Below are positions 46,579 to 56,407 of a DNA stretch of 64,000 bases, piece after piece. The notes under the pieces were generated by a model, which searched no databases, was not told the DNA's origin, and saw only the letters and a list, made by a program, of their open reading frames with translations. The position numbers and the translations under genes are program-made. Source of the stretch: an uncultured Clostridia bacterium (GTDB lineage Bacteria; Bacillota; Clostridia; TANB77; CAG-508). The stretch lies in NCBI GenBank assembly GCA_934141605.1, contig CAKPCL010000004.1:1-64000 (forward strand), read 5' to 3'. Each line of letters starts with the position of its first letter. Positions within the stretch are counted from its first letter, which is position 1.

Positions 46579-47052
46579 TTATTTACAAAATCTATGTTTA
46601 CCAATAGTCTTTACTAATGGCCTAGACCATATCCATTTATTTGTTGCCGTATTTGGATTAAAATAATAAACACAGCCTCCAGTAGGGTCCCAACCGTTCA
46701 TTGCATCTTGTGCAGCTTTATAAACTGTAGAACCTTCAGATATTGGTGCATTTATTTGTCCATCAGCCACCGCAGTAAATGCTCCTGATTGATAAATTAC
46801 TCCTGAAATACTATTAGGAAACCTTGAGTCTTTTACTCTATTTAATATAACTGCCCCAACTGCAACCTGTCCTTCATAAGGTTCTCCTCTTGCCTCTCCA
46901 TTTATAGCCCTTGCCATTAATTGAATATCTGATGTATTTGAACTTTTTGCCAAACTTACAGTATTTACTTGCCCATTATCCACAATAAATACAACAATTG
47001 TTAATAACACTATAAAAAATATAATTAAAAATGCCTTAATAATTTTTTTCAC
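46579..47052 (-). CDS. sleB: SleB-type cell wall hydrolase
   Basis: This 157-aa protein has an N-terminal membrane/signal segment (5-27) and a Hydrolase_2 domain: LMARAINGEARGEPYEGQVA with the catalytic Glu, NRVKDSRFPNSISGVIYQ and GWDPTGGCVYYFNP. Such enzymes are lytic transglycosylases for spore cortex. It is shorter than Bacillus SleB because the peptidoglycan-binding domain is missing. Its pairing with ypeB supports a germination role. Confidence 0.88.
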   Translation of the reverse strand: MKKIIKAFLIIFFIVLLTIVVFIVDNGQVNTVSLAKSSNTSDIQLMARAINGEARGEPYEGQVAVGAVILNRVKDSRFPNSISGVIYQSGAFTAVADGQINAPISEGSTVYKAAQDAMNGWDPTGGCVYYFNPNTATNKWIWSRPLVKTIGKHRFCK

Positions 47053-47198
47053 AATTTTCTCCTTCTTATTTCCTTTTTTAAATATTATTTCATTTATATT
47101 TTGTATAAAAAATTGAAAAATATACCTTCGTTGAAATATTTTTTATAATATGTTAAAATTAAGATATCTATTTGAACAAAGTGAAAGGAGTATTACTT

Positions 47199-48342
47199 AT
47201 GAAAAAAATTTTGATTTTCTATGCTTCATATGGCGGTGGGCATTTAAATGCTGCAAAATCCATAAAAGAATATATTGATAATAATTACAAAAACTATGAA
47301 ACTGAATTAATAGATTGTATGAAATATGTTAATAAACCAATTGAAAAGGTTACAACAGCCGCATATAGAGAAATGGCCAAAAAAGTCCCTTGGGCTTGGG
47401 GAAGAATATATTCCGATTCCCAAAAAGGTCCTCTAGCACATATTTCTTCAAGGTCTAACAAAATATTTGCAATAAAACTTTTAAAACTATTACGCGAAAA
47501 ACAACCTGATTTAATAATTTCAACACACCCATTTGGAAGTCAAATGTGTAGTTATTTAAAAAGAAAAGGAAAAATCACTGCAGAAATTGCAACAATAATG
47601 ACAGATTTTTCACCTCATGACCAATGGTTAGTACGGACATGAAAACACAAATTATTTTTTCGTTGCAAATGATAAGATGAAAACTTACTTAATATCAAAA
47701 AATATTCCAGAAAGCAAAATATTTGTAACAGGAATTCCAATTTCATCAAGATTTTTACAAAAATTTGACCGAAAACAAATTTTTGACGAATTAAATCTAA
47801 AAGACAATAGAAAAACTATTTTATTTTTTGGTGGTGGAGAATTTGGACTTGGAAAAGCTAAAACTTTTGAAATTTTTGAAACTTTAGTTGAAAATTTTAA
47901 TGATATACAAATAATTGCTATATCAGGAAAAAACGAAAAAATGAAATTAAAATTTGAAAAGATAGTAGAAAAATATAGCAAGCAAGATTATGTAAAGGTT
48001 TTAGAATATACTAATAAAGTACCAGAATTAATGTCAATATCTGACTTAGTTGTAACAAAACCAGGTGGTTTAACAACTTCAGAAAGCCTTGCTTCTAATT
48101 TGCCTATGGTCATAATAAATCCTATTCCCGGTCAAGAAGAAGAAAATGCTGAATTTTTAGAAGAAAAGCATATTGGAATTTGGATTAGAAAAAATGATTC
48201 TGGTTATGAAGTTTTTAAAGATTTATTATATGATGATGAAAAATTAAAACAAATGAAGTTAAATACAAGTCTTCTATCTAAAAGAAATTCAACAGAAGAT
48301 ATTTGTCGAATTATGTTGACTTTTAAAACAAATAATTTATAA
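47199..48342 (+). CDS. Diacylglycerol glycosyltransferase (MGDG synthase/UgtP family), requires +1 frameshift at CGGA
   Basis: ATG 47199 (MKKILIFYASYGGGHLNAAK) follows GAAAGGAG. The N-terminal MGDG-synthase domain ends in the zero frame at DQWLV, then CGG (47634-47636), ACA and TGA. One base forward, the frame reads GHENTNYFFVANDKMKTYL and continues to 48342 with the donor domain (VVTKPGGLTTSESLASNLP). The combined protein, about 380 aa, has the normal length and motifs of enzymes that put sugars on diacylglycerol. Without the shift only 145 residues are made. A separate start at 47677 lacks a ribosome binding site. This is one of three CGGA frameshift genes in the window. Confidence 0.85.
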
Positions 48343-48352
48343 ATATATACGA

Positions 48353-48381
48353 AAAGTGGAGGCAATGCCTCCACTTTCCTC
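48353..48381. terminator. Bidirectional terminator
   Basis: AAAGTGGAGGC and GCCTCCACTTT pair around AAT. It separates the glycosyltransferase gene from the convergent small zinc-ribbon gene. Confidence 0.85.
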
Positions 48382-48520
48382 ATTTCTTAAAGTTAGTTGC
48401 TTTTGGAATTATAATTCCTTTTCCTTTGCAGAAACGGCATTTCTTTCCAAAAACTCTGCCCTCTCCATTACAGGCAGAACAAAGTCTAGGTCCTAACCGG
48501 GCCTTTTCTTTTTTGCTCAT
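48380..48520 (-). CDS. 46-aa DnaJ-type zinc-ribbon protein
   Basis: The ATG at 48520 follows a very strong GGAGGAGG. The protein contains CSACNGEGRVFGKKCRFCKG, two CxxC pairs with the CxxCxGxG spacing of the DnaJ zinc finger. It has no other domain. It lies downstream of recR in the same direction. Codon 8 is CGG (48497-48499), followed by TTA. Here a +1 shift would hit TAG at once, so this CGG must be read in frame if the gene is real. It is the only such case in the window. Confidence 0.72.
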   Translation of the reverse strand: MSKKEKARLGPRLCSACNGEGRVFGKKCRFCKGKGIIIPKATNFKK

Positions 48521-48641
48521 GTCTTGTTGCCTCCTCCTGTAATGTTGCTTCTTTTATAAAGTTACATAATTATTATAACATGTTTTTATATAATTTACAA
48601 GTATTTCCCATAACAAGAGATGAAAAATAGAATAGAATATA

Positions 48642-49241
48642 TTAAATTTCTCTTCTTCCTTCCAATGCTTTAGTTAAAGTAATTTCATCTGTGTATTCCA
48701 AATCTCCTCCAACAGGAATTCCATGTGCTATTCTTGTAGCCTTAATTCCTAAAGGTTTTATTAATTTAGATAAATACATAGCTGTTGCTTCTCCTTCTAC
48801 TCTAGGATTTGTAGCAAGTATAACTTCTTTAACTTGTCCTTCCATAAGTCTTGAAAGGAGTTCTTTAATTTTTATATCATCTGGTCCAATCCCATTCATT
48901 GGGGAAATTGAACCATGTAATACATGATATACACCTTTAAATTCATGTGTTTTCTCCATAGCTACTATATCTCTTACATCTTCCACAACACATATTAAAG
49001 ATTGGTCTCTTTTAGGATTAGAACATATTGGACATGGGTCTGTATCAGATATATTATAACATTTACTACAATATTTTAAGTTTTTCTTTGCCTCTACAAT
49101 AGAATTTATAAATTCATTAGTTTCTTGCTCTGAACAATTTAAAATATAAAAGGCAAGCCTAGCAGCAGTTTTATGTCCTATGCTAGGCAATTTTTCAAAA
49201 CTTTCTATTAATTTTTCTATTGATGGTGAATATAATGACAT
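48642..49241 (-). CDS. recR: Recombination mediator RecR
   Basis: This 199-aa protein has helix-hairpin-helix [17 protein letters not shown], a four-cysteine zinc finger [16 protein letters not shown] and a Toprim domain ([16 protein letters not shown]...[15 protein letters not shown]). It helps load RecA in gap repair together with RecF and RecO. It is the third gene of dnaX-ybaB-recR. Confidence 0.96.
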   Translation of the reverse strand: MSLYSPSIEKLIESFEKLPSIGHKTAARLAFYILNCSEQETNEFINSIVEAKKNLKYCSKCYNISDTDPCPICSNPKRDQSLICVVEDVRDIVAMEKTHEFKGVYHVLHGSISPMNGIGPDDIKIKELLSRLMEGQVKEVILATNPRVEGEATAMYLSKLIKPLGIKATRIAHGIPVGGDLEYTDEITLTKALEGRREI

Positions 49242-49257
49242 AAGTTTTTCTCCTTTA

Positions 49258-49602
49258 TTACATTAATCCAGGAATATTAAATTTTCCAAGTTCTTGACTT
49301 TGTGCTGAATCAACTTTTCTTAAAGCTTCATTTACACATGTTAAAATTAAATCTTCTAACATTTCTACATCATCAGGATCAACTACATCTGGTTTTATTT
49401 TTATTTCTTTTATAACCTTTTCACCTGTAACTTTTACACTTATTGCTCCTCCACCTGCTGTACTATCAAATTCTTTTGTTGCTAATTCCTCTTGTGATTT
49501 TTGCATTTCTGCTTGCATTTTTTTGGCTTCTTTCATTAAACTGTTAATATTCATTCCGCCAAATCCTCCCATACCTCCTGGGAATCCACCTCTTTTTGAC
49601 AT
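49258..49602 (-). CDS. YbaB/EbfC nucleoid-associated protein
   Basis: This 114-aa protein has a Gly-rich N-terminus ([15 protein letters not shown]) followed by the helical YbaB fold ([20 protein letters not shown]...[14 protein letters not shown]). It binds DNA as a dimer. It lies between dnaX and recR, as in most bacteria, with gaps of 16 to 34 nt. Confidence 0.94.
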   Translation of the reverse strand: MSKRGGFPGGMGGFGGMNINSLMKEAKKMQAEMQKSQEELATKEFDSTAGGGAISVKVTGEKVIKEIKIKPDVVDPDDVEMLEDLILTCVNEALRKVDSAQSQELGKFNIPGLM

Positions 49603-49636
49603 TTTAAATTTCTCCTTTCAATTAGTTTTAATAAAA

Positions 49637-51256
49637 TTATTCTATTATATTAAATGGTATATCAGACTCATTAGCCAATTTCTGTATATCATCTTCTGGA
49701 TTATGTTGCATAGCTTGATTTTGAATATCTGATATATATTTTATGTGTACATTTTTACCACAAGCTGTTGAAAGTAAATTTGATATTTCATTTACATTTT
49801 CTTGTTTTTCTAAAACCGCTTTTCCGAAAGCAGTTATACCATTTTTAAATTTAATTTCAACTGTCTCGTCGTTTATTTGTTCAGCTTTTGTGTTCATTAA
49901 ATTAGTATATAACACTATTTTTCCATTTTGTTTTAAATCACTAACTATTTTAGGCCAGCTTTTGCTTAAATCGCTTGAATATGTTTTTTGAGTAGTATTG
50001 GAAGTCCTAATAGTTGGTCTTTCTGGTGTCATACCAGATGCACTGGTATTTACTATATTTGATTGTGTCATAATATCTCTTCGTGGTTGAACTGGTGCTG
50101 TTTGAGTAACTATTTTTCCAGACCTTAAATAATTTTCAATTTTTTCAACTCTTTCTTCTATGTTTTTTCCGCTTCCAATATCTTTACTACATAATTTAAT
50201 TATTCCAGCCTGAAACATAATAGTCTTTTGAGTTGACCATTTTATATCATTTTCTAAATTTGATAATTCATAAATTAAATCAACTAGTTTTTCTTTTGTA
50301 ACTTTTTCAGATACATTTTTTATATTTTGAACTTCCTCATTATTATATAATTCTACTTTTCCAGATGACTTATATATTAATATATCTTTTACATATTTAA
50401 TAATTTCCCATAAAAAGTTATTTAAATCTTTTCCTTGATTTAATATTTCTTCCATACTAGCTAAAGCTTTATCTACATCATATTCAATAATTGCTTCTAT
50501 TATACTATGTACATATGTTGTTTTAGGAATTCCTACTAAATCTTTTATTTTATCATCATCAATTTTATTTTCTCCGTCTTGTATACATCTCTCTAAAATT
50601 GATAATGCGTCTCTCATAGCTCCTTCAGATAAAACAGCTATAATTTTTAATGCTCCGTCTGTAATTTCTATATTGCTTTCCTGACAAACTATTCTTAATC
50701 TTTTTATAATATCTTCATCTGATATCCTTTTAAAATCAAATCTCTGACATCTAGAAAGTATAGTTGCTGGTAGTTTTTGAGGTTCTGTTGTTGCTAAAAT
50801 AAATTTAACATGTTCAGGTGGTTCTTCCAATGTCTTAAGTAAGGCATTAAACGCTCCTGTTGAAAGCATATGTACCTCATCTATAATATATACTCTATAT
50901 TTTGCTTTTGTAGGTAGAAAATTAACCTCTTCACGAATGCTTCTAATATCTTCAACACTATTATTTGAAGCCGCATCCATTTCTACAATATCTGTAAGTG
51001 AGCCATTTAAAGCACCCTTACAAATTTCACATTCATTACATGGTTCACCATCTTTTGGATTCAAACAATTTATTGCTCTTGCCAAAATTTTTGCAGAAGA
51101 TGTTTTTCCTGTACCTCTTCCGCCATTAAACAAATAGGCATGGCCAACTCTATCAGCCATAATCTGATTTTTTAATGTTCTTGTAATATGTTCTTGTCCA
51201 ACAAGTTCTGAAAATGTAATTGGTCTAAATTTTCTATAAAGAGCTGTGTACCCCAT
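49637..51256 (-). CDS. dnaX: DNA polymerase III subunits gamma/tau
   Basis: This 539-aa clamp-loader ATPase has Walker A NGGRGTGKTSSA (about 44-55), a zinc module with four Cys (CLNPKDGEPCNECEICKG), Walker B VYIIDEVHML and sensor 1 FILATTEPQ. The C-terminal third is the tau-like region. It is the first gene of the dnaX-ybaB-recR operon, just downstream of the SRP RNA gene. I saw no slippery heptamer for a gamma form. Confidence 0.95.
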   Translation of the reverse strand: MGYTALYRKFRPITFSELVGQEHITRTLKNQIMADRVGHAYLFNGGRGTGKTSSAKILARAINCLNPKDGEPCNECEICKGALNGSLTDIVEMDAASNNSVEDIRSIREEVNFLPTKAKYRVYIIDEVHMLSTGAFNALLKTLEEPPEHVKFILATTEPQKLPATILSRCQRFDFKRISDEDIIKRLRIVCQESNIEITDGALKIIAVLSEGAMRDALSILERCIQDGENKIDDDKIKDLVGIPKTTYVHSIIEAIIEYDVDKALASMEEILNQGKDLNNFLWEIIKYVKDILIYKSSGKVELYNNEEVQNIKNVSEKVTKEKLVDLIYELSNLENDIKWSTQKTIMFQAGIIKLCSKDIGSGKNIEERVEKIENYLRSGKIVTQTAPVQPRRDIMTQSNIVNTSASGMTPERPTIRTSNTTQKTYSSDLSKSWPKIVSDLKQNGKIVLYTNLMNTKAEQINDETVEIKFKNGITAFGKAVLEKQENVNEISNLLSTACGKNVHIKYISDIQNQAMQHNPEDDIQKLANESDIPFNIIE

Positions 51257-51339
51257 ATTATCACATCCTTTATATATTTTCCCTATTGTACTATAGCAAA
51301 TTTCAAAAATTTCCTATAATAGTATAAAATTTAATCCCT

Positions 51340-51437
51340 CTATAGAGAGCACTCCACATAAAGATTTTCTACTTATTGCTGCTTCCTTCCGGACCTGACA
51401 AGGTTCATAGGTCTCTATTGGATTACTCTCTATACAA
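51340..51437 (-). ncRNA. ffs: Signal recognition particle RNA (small bacterial type)
   Basis: The minus strand contains GTCAGGTCCGGAAGGAAGCA, the conserved apical loop and internal loops that bind Ffh. TATAGAGAG/CTCTCTATA closes the long hairpin. The size, about 98 nt, is that of the Alu-less 4.5S-type RNA. It lies directly upstream of dnaX, a common arrangement in Firmicutes. End points are approximate. Confidence 0.93.
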
Positions 51438-51497
51438 AGATTAAATCTTATACCTTTGTAATTATATACTGTCTTTTAAAAATTAGCAAGTATTTTT

Positions 51498-52250
51498 TTA
51501 TATTCTTTTAAATACAATATTTTCTAAATTTGTGTACTCCATACTTTGTGTTCCATCATTTACTACATCATTAATAGGCAATTCTAATTCAATATTAGAT
51601 TTATATGTTTTTCCACTATTTAAAGTAATATAAATATCAAATGAAGCTTTTAGTTTTAAGTCTTCATTATTAATATTTAATTTTTTCAATAATTCACTAT
51701 GATTTATTTCTTCATCATCATTTGAAATATAATTTCCAATGTTGCTAATTGCATATCTAAAAACTACTAATCCACCTTGATTAGATATTTTCATTTCTTT
51801 TATGCTTGAATCCATACTGCCTATATATTCTATTTTAGAAGTCTCATTTTCAGCCGTATTTTTAAAAATTACACTATCTACATTGCTATCAGCTTTTAAT
51901 AATTTTACTTCTCCAATTTTAGGGCTTTGTTCTATATTAAAATTATCTAATCTCACATTTTCTATTATTTCTGTGTCTTTGTAGTTTTCATTTCTTTTTA
52001 TATATAAATATATATCATTATTTTGATTTACTGATAAATTCCACTTATTTGTTTCATCATCAATATCTGTCCCTTCAACATTGCTTATTATAGACATTTT
52101 TGATATATAAAATGGAAGATTTCCTTCGCCCTCAACATTATATTTTAATGAAATTACTCCTACAACAAATAATATTGCAAATATGATAAATAATACCATT
52201 ATTATATGAAATTGTTTTGTGTTTGTAATTTGTTTTATTTTTTCTTTCAA
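51498..52250 (-). CDS. Hypothetical single-pass membrane protein
   Basis: This 250-aa protein has a short basic N-terminus, one membrane helix (about 17-36, VLFIIFAILFVVGVISL) and a large extracytoplasmic domain predicted to be beta-rich. I recognise no domain. It has its own ribosome binding site (GGAGGAAAAT) and sits between ffs and tRNA-Arg. Similar tail-anchored beta proteins in Clostridia are often uncharacterised envelope proteins. Confidence 0.75.
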   Translation of the reverse strand: MKEKIKQITNTKQFHIIMVLFIIFAILFVVGVISLKYNVEGEGNLPFYISKMSIISNVEGTDIDDETNKWNLSVNQNNDIYLYIKRNENYKDTEIIENVRLDNFNIEQSPKIGEVKLLKADSNVDSVIFKNTAENETSKIEYIGSMDSSIKEMKISNQGGLVVFRYAISNIGNYISNDDEEINHSELLKKLNINNEDLKLKASFDIYITLNSGKTYKSNIELELPINDVVNDGTQSMEYTNLENIVFKRI

Positions 52251-52293
52251 ATTTTCCTCCTAAACAATTTATTTTAATATTTTTATATAAACT

Positions 52294-52369
<76 letters not shown>

Positions 52370-52482
52370 ATGATATTTGCTTACATATTATATTATAATC
52401 TATCTAAAAAAGCAAGTAAAAGTTATCTTTAACTATTGACAATGTATGCTATAATATAATAAAAACTTTATGGAGGATTACT

Positions 52483-53196
52483 ATGCAAAAAATATTAAGT
52501 TATATGCGTAAAGCAATAGAAGAATATAATATGATAGATGAAAATGACAAGATTGCCATTTGTTTATCAGGAGGAAAAGACTCAATAACAATGTTATATG
52601 CCTTTAAAAATTTACAAATATTTTATCCAAAAAAATTTGAAATAATAGCTATAAGTATAAACCCTGGGTTTGAAGGCTTTGATACAATTTTTTTACAAAA
52701 AATTTGTGATAACTTAGAAATACCGCTATTTACAGAAAAAAGTCATGCACAAGAAATTGTATTTGATATAAGAAAAGAAAAAAATCCTTGCTCATTATGT
52801 GCAAATTTAAGAAGAGGAATTATAAATTCTATTGCTGTACGAGAAGGTTGCAACAAAATAGCTTTAGGACATAACCAAGATGATGTTCTAGAAACATTTT
52901 TACTTAACTTGCTCTATGCAGGTAACATTGGAACATTTTCACCTGTAAGTTATATGGATCGTTCAGGAATTACTTTAATTAGACCTTTAATTTATACTCC
53001 TGAGAAAGATACAAAAAGATTTATAAAGAAAAATAATTTAAGTGTATTGCCAAAAGTATGTCCTATGGACGGAACATCAAAAAGAGAATCAATGAAAGAA
53101 ATGATATTTACTCTACAAAAAGATATTCCTATGGTTAGAGCAAACCTTTTTGGTGCTATTAAAAGAAACTTACCTGATTGGAAAATAAAAAATTAA
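52483..53196 (+). CDS. TtcA-family tRNA 2-thiolation protein
   Basis: This 237-aa PP-loop ATPase has SGGKDS at 29-34 and a CSLCANLRRG Cys pair (about 105), GHNQDDVLETFLLNLLY and a later Cys in KVCPMDG. These match the TtcA group, which thiolates cytosine 32 of tRNA using an Fe-S cluster. A TTGACA box at 52436 and the AT-rich stretch after it probably form the promoter. Monocistronic. Confidence 0.88.
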   Translation: MQKILSYMRKAIEEYNMIDENDKIAICLSGGKDSITMLYAFKNLQIFYPKKFEIIAISINPGFEGFDTIFLQKICDNLEIPLFTEKSHAQEIVFDIRKEKNPCSLCANLRRGIINSIAVREGCNKIALGHNQDDVLETFLLNLLYAGNIGTFSPVSYMDRSGITLIRPLIYTPEKDTKRFIKKNNLSVLPKVCPMDGTSKRESMKEMIFTLQKDIPMVRANLFGAIKRNLPDWKIKN

Positions 53197-53235
53197 GCGA
53201 GATTTGGAGTAATATCCCACCATCCCGCTTTTTAT
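53195..53235 (+). terminator. Terminator after ttcA-like gene
   Basis: AAGCGAGAT and ATCCCGCTT pair with one mismatch, an inner TGG/CCA stem extends it, and TTTTTATT follows. Confidence 0.72.
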
Positions 53236-54965
53236 TATTTTACTATTGCAACCATTGCATTTTTTAAATCTTCAAGTTTTTTATCACTTTCTTCTTCTGA
53301 AGTACCTTTAACACCCATATATAACTTAATTTTAGGTTCTGTTCCAGAAGGTCTAACACAACACCAGTTATTATCTTCTAATTCGTAATACAAAACATTA
53401 GATTTAGGAAGTCCAGTTGTAGTTTCTTCACCTGTTATCATATTTTTAACATAATCTCTATCTATGTCTTTAAAAGTTAAAACTTTATAATCTCCAATTC
53501 TTTCAACAGGAGTATTTCTCATATTTGTCATCATTTCTACTATTTTTTCTGCACCTTCAGCACCTTCTAATACAATTGATACTTGAGTTTCTTTATAATA
53601 TCCATATTTTTTATAAATATTATTCATTTGATCCCATAAAGTTTCTTCCTTAGATTTATAGTAGCAAGCAGCTTCACAAAGAGCCATTACTGCAGCAATT
53701 CCGTCTTTATCTCTTGCATAGTCTCCAATTAAGCAACCATAACTTTCTTCAAAACCAAATACATATTTATGGCCATTTTCTAATTCTTCTTCTTTTTTCA
53801 TTATAGCCCCAATATTTTTAAATCCTGTTAAAACTTCATATAGTTTTAATCCATATTCTTTAGCAATTGCTTGTGTTAAATTAGATGAAACTACTGTTGT
53901 TATCATCATTCCGTTTTCTGGCAAAATGCCTTTTTCTTTCATTTGAGAAATTCTATATTCTGCAATTAATAATGCTGACATATTTCCTGTGTATGTCATA
54001 TATTCTCCTGTTTTGCTGTCTTTTGCATATATTCCTAATCTATCTGCATCAGGGTCTGTTGCTAAAACTACATCTGCATCTACTTTTTTAGCTAATTCAA
54101 GTGCAAGTTTAAATGCTTTTTTGTCTTCTGGGTTTGGATAGTCAACTGTTGGAAAATTGCCATCTGGTTCTTTTTGTTCTGGAACAACATATAAATTTTG
54201 TATTCCTATTTCTTTTAATAGCCTTTCTGCTACAGTATTTCCAGTTCCATGTAATGGTGTATAAACAACTTTCAAGCTTTTTCCTTCTTCTTTTACTACT
54301 TCTGGATTTAATATTAAGTTTTTTAAAGTACTTATATATTTGTCATCCATTTCTGTTCCTATTATATTTAATAAGCCTTTTTCTAATGCTTCTTCTTTAG
54401 AAATTTCTTTTATTTCACTAAATTCCGCTACTGCTCTCACTTTTGCAATTATATCTTTATCTCTTGGTGCAACTATTTGTGCTCCATCTTCCCAATATAC
54501 TTTATATCCATTATATTTTGGTGGATTATGGCTTGCTGTAATCATAACTCCTGCTGTACATTTTAATTCTCTTACTGCAAATGATAATTCTGGTACTGGT
54601 CTTAAATTTTCAAATAAATATGTTTTAATTCCATTTGCATTTAATATTAATGCTGTTTGTAAACTAAATTCTTTTGACATTTTTCTTGAGTCATAACTTA
54701 TTGCTACACCTTTGTCTTGTGTCCCTTGTTCTATTATGTAATTTGCTAGTCCTTGTGTTGCTTTTCCAACTGTATATTTGTTCATCCTATTTGTTCCTGC
54801 ACCTATAACTCCACGAAGTCCCGCTGTTCCAAATTCTAGTTCTTTATAAAATCTATCCTCTATTTCTTTCTCATCATTTTTTATTTCTAATAATTCTTTT
54901 TTTGTTTCTTCATCAAAATCTGGACTTTCGCACCATTTTTTGTATTCTTCTAAATAATCTTTCAT
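53235..54965 (-). CDS. Phosphoglucomutase/phosphomannomutase
   Basis: ATG 54965 (MKDYLEEYKKWCES) follows AAAGGAAATG; an upstream ATG would precede the ribosome binding site. The 576-aa alpha-D-phosphohexomutase has the phosphoserine loop TASHNPPKYNGYKVY, metal loop DPDADRLG, sugar loop GFEESYGCL and C-terminal RPSGTEPKIK. It interconverts glucose-6-phosphate and glucose-1-phosphate (PgcA-like). The next gene upstream encodes a UDP-sugar pyrophosphorylase that can use the product. Confidence 0.93.
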   Translation of the reverse strand: MKDYLEEYKKWCESPDFDEETKKELLEIKNDEKEIEDRFYKELEFGTAGLRGVIGAGTNRMNKYTVGKATQGLANYIIEQGTQDKGVAISYDSRKMSKEFSLQTALILNANGIKTYLFENLRPVPELSFAVRELKCTAGVMITASHNPPKYNGYKVYWEDGAQIVAPRDKDIIAKVRAVAEFSEIKEISKEEALEKGLLNIIGTEMDDKYISTLKNLILNPEVVKEEGKSLKVVYTPLHGTGNTVAERLLKEIGIQNLYVVPEQKEPDGNFPTVDYPNPEDKKAFKLALELAKKVDADVVLATDPDADRLGIYAKDSKTGEYMTYTGNMSALLIAEYRISQMKEKGILPENGMMITTVVSSNLTQAIAKEYGLKLYEVLTGFKNIGAIMKKEEELENGHKYVFGFEESYGCLIGDYARDKDGIAAVMALCEAACYYKSKEETLWDQMNNIYKKYGYYKETQVSIVLEGAEGAEKIVEMMTNMRNTPVERIGDYKVLTFKDIDRDYVKNMITGEETTTGLPKSNVLYYELEDNNWCCVRPSGTEPKIKLYMGVKGTSEEESDKKLEDLKNAMVAIVK

Positions 54966-55068
54966 AAAATCATTTCCTTTCTTCCATTTTTTCTGTATCA
55001 TTATAATAACACTAATTTAAATAAAATAAAAGAGTAAATATTATAAAATTTACTCTTTCAAAAATATT

Positions 55069-56319
55069 TTATTTTAAATGATGAAAATCTTCATATAATT
55101 TTCTAGCAGTACTTGGGCAATCAACACCTGCTACATCTGCATTTTTTACAGGCGCAAATTCTTCTTCTCTATTTACTCTTAAAATTGCCATATCATCAAC
55201 TTCACCAAAAGCATCAAACAAAAATGCTTCAAATTTATATGCATTTGGAGAATCTGGAACTACTAAGTTTCCATCTGCATCTATATATTTAGCTTTTTTA
55301 AAAGCACTATGGTATGGTAATGGTGTTTTTCCCATTCTTTCTACCGCATCAATACTAAATAAGTTACATAGAATATGTGATTCACCATATAAAAGTTCAC
55401 CATTTTCATCTATTGCTTCTGCCATTTTATCAGTAATTTCTGAATATTCTATAACACTTGGTTTTCCATTTCTTTTACAGAATACTCCAACTTTTTCGTG
55501 TGGATTAGCTTTAACAATTGATTTACAAGCAACTGTAACTCCTTTATCAATAGCAATTCCCATTAAGACTGGATCAACCATTTTTACTAAACAATTGTCT
55601 ACTCCTCCAATAAATACCCACTCTATCCCAAGTTGTCTCATCTTTTCAGTCATTCCACTTTTTACTAATGATTCATATATTCCACCATGTCCATCTGCTG
55701 CTTGCTTAATTAGTCCGTCTTCACCAATTAATATTTTTCCTTCTGTATCTACCATTGGTAATTCACCTTGAATAAAGAAGAAAATATTTTTATCTTTTTG
55801 ATATCCAAAGAATTTATTTTTTTCAAAGAAATTAACAGTTTCTGCGTTATTTTCTCTGCTTGTCATAATAAACCATGGTATAGTAACTCCGTATTTTTTT
55901 CCCTCTTCTTTTAATCCATCACTTAATAATTCAAATAATGATTTATGAGAATCTAGTCCAATGTCATAAGTTCCTTTAGGTCCATTATGTCCAAGTCTTG
56001 TTCCTTGTCCACCTGCCATAGTAACAGCAGCAAGTTTTCTCTCTTGGATAGCATGTTTTCCTATATTTTCATAGTATTTATAATCATCATATAGTTTATT
56101 TTTATCCAAGTACTCCATTGGTTCAATTACATCATCTTTTTCTTCATTTTCTTTTTTTGTATTATCATATAGATTTTTTATTAATTCAAAATCAATGTTT
56201 AAAATTTGGTTTAATAATTCTTGTTTATTTTTATCATCTAATTTTTCATACCCATTTAATAAATGTTCTTGATTAAATTTTTTTAGTATGACTTTTACTT
56301 CTTCTAGTTTTCCTTCCAT
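55069..56319 (-). CDS. UDPGP-family UTP--sugar-1-phosphate uridylyltransferase
   Basis: The start is ATG 56319 (MEGKLEEVKVILKKF) behind AAAGGAAG. The product is 416 aa. TMAGGQGTRLGHNGPKGTYD is the nucleotide-binding loop, and AADGHGGIYESL and IEWVFIGGVDNCLVK are catalytic-core motifs of the eukaryote-like UAP1/UGP2 family, rather than the GalU family. It makes UDP-GlcNAc or UDP-glucose; which one is not clear. UDP-glucose would feed the diacylglycerol glycosyltransferase at 47199. Confidence 0.88.
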   Translation of the reverse strand: MEGKLEEVKVILKKFNQEHLLNGYEKLDDKNKQELLNQILNIDFELIKNLYDNTKKENEEKDDVIEPMEYLDKNKLYDDYKYYENIGKHAIQERKLAAVTMAGGQGTRLGHNGPKGTYDIGLDSHKSLFELLSDGLKEEGKKYGVTIPWFIMTSRENNAETVNFFEKNKFFGYQKDKNIFFFIQGELPMVDTEGKILIGEDGLIKQAADGHGGIYESLVKSGMTEKMRQLGIEWVFIGGVDNCLVKMVDPVLMGIAIDKGVTVACKSIVKANPHEKVGVFCKRNGKPSVIEYSEITDKMAEAIDENGELLYGESHILCNLFSIDAVERMGKTPLPYHSAFKKAKYIDADGNLVVPDSPNAYKFEAFLFDAFGEVDDMAILRVNREEEFAPVKNADVAGVDCPSTARKLYEDFHHLK

Positions 56320-56407
56320 AACTTTCTTCCTTTCAACATTTTTGTTATAAACATATATATATACCATTTTTAAAAATTTATCAAGTATTTTATTAATTTT
56401 AGTTTAA

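Noticed and set aside
47677..48342. A separate glycosyltransferase gene starting at 47677
   Set aside because: There is no ribosome binding site, and it lacks the N-terminal half that is encoded just upstream in the other frame. It is the second part of one frameshifted gene.
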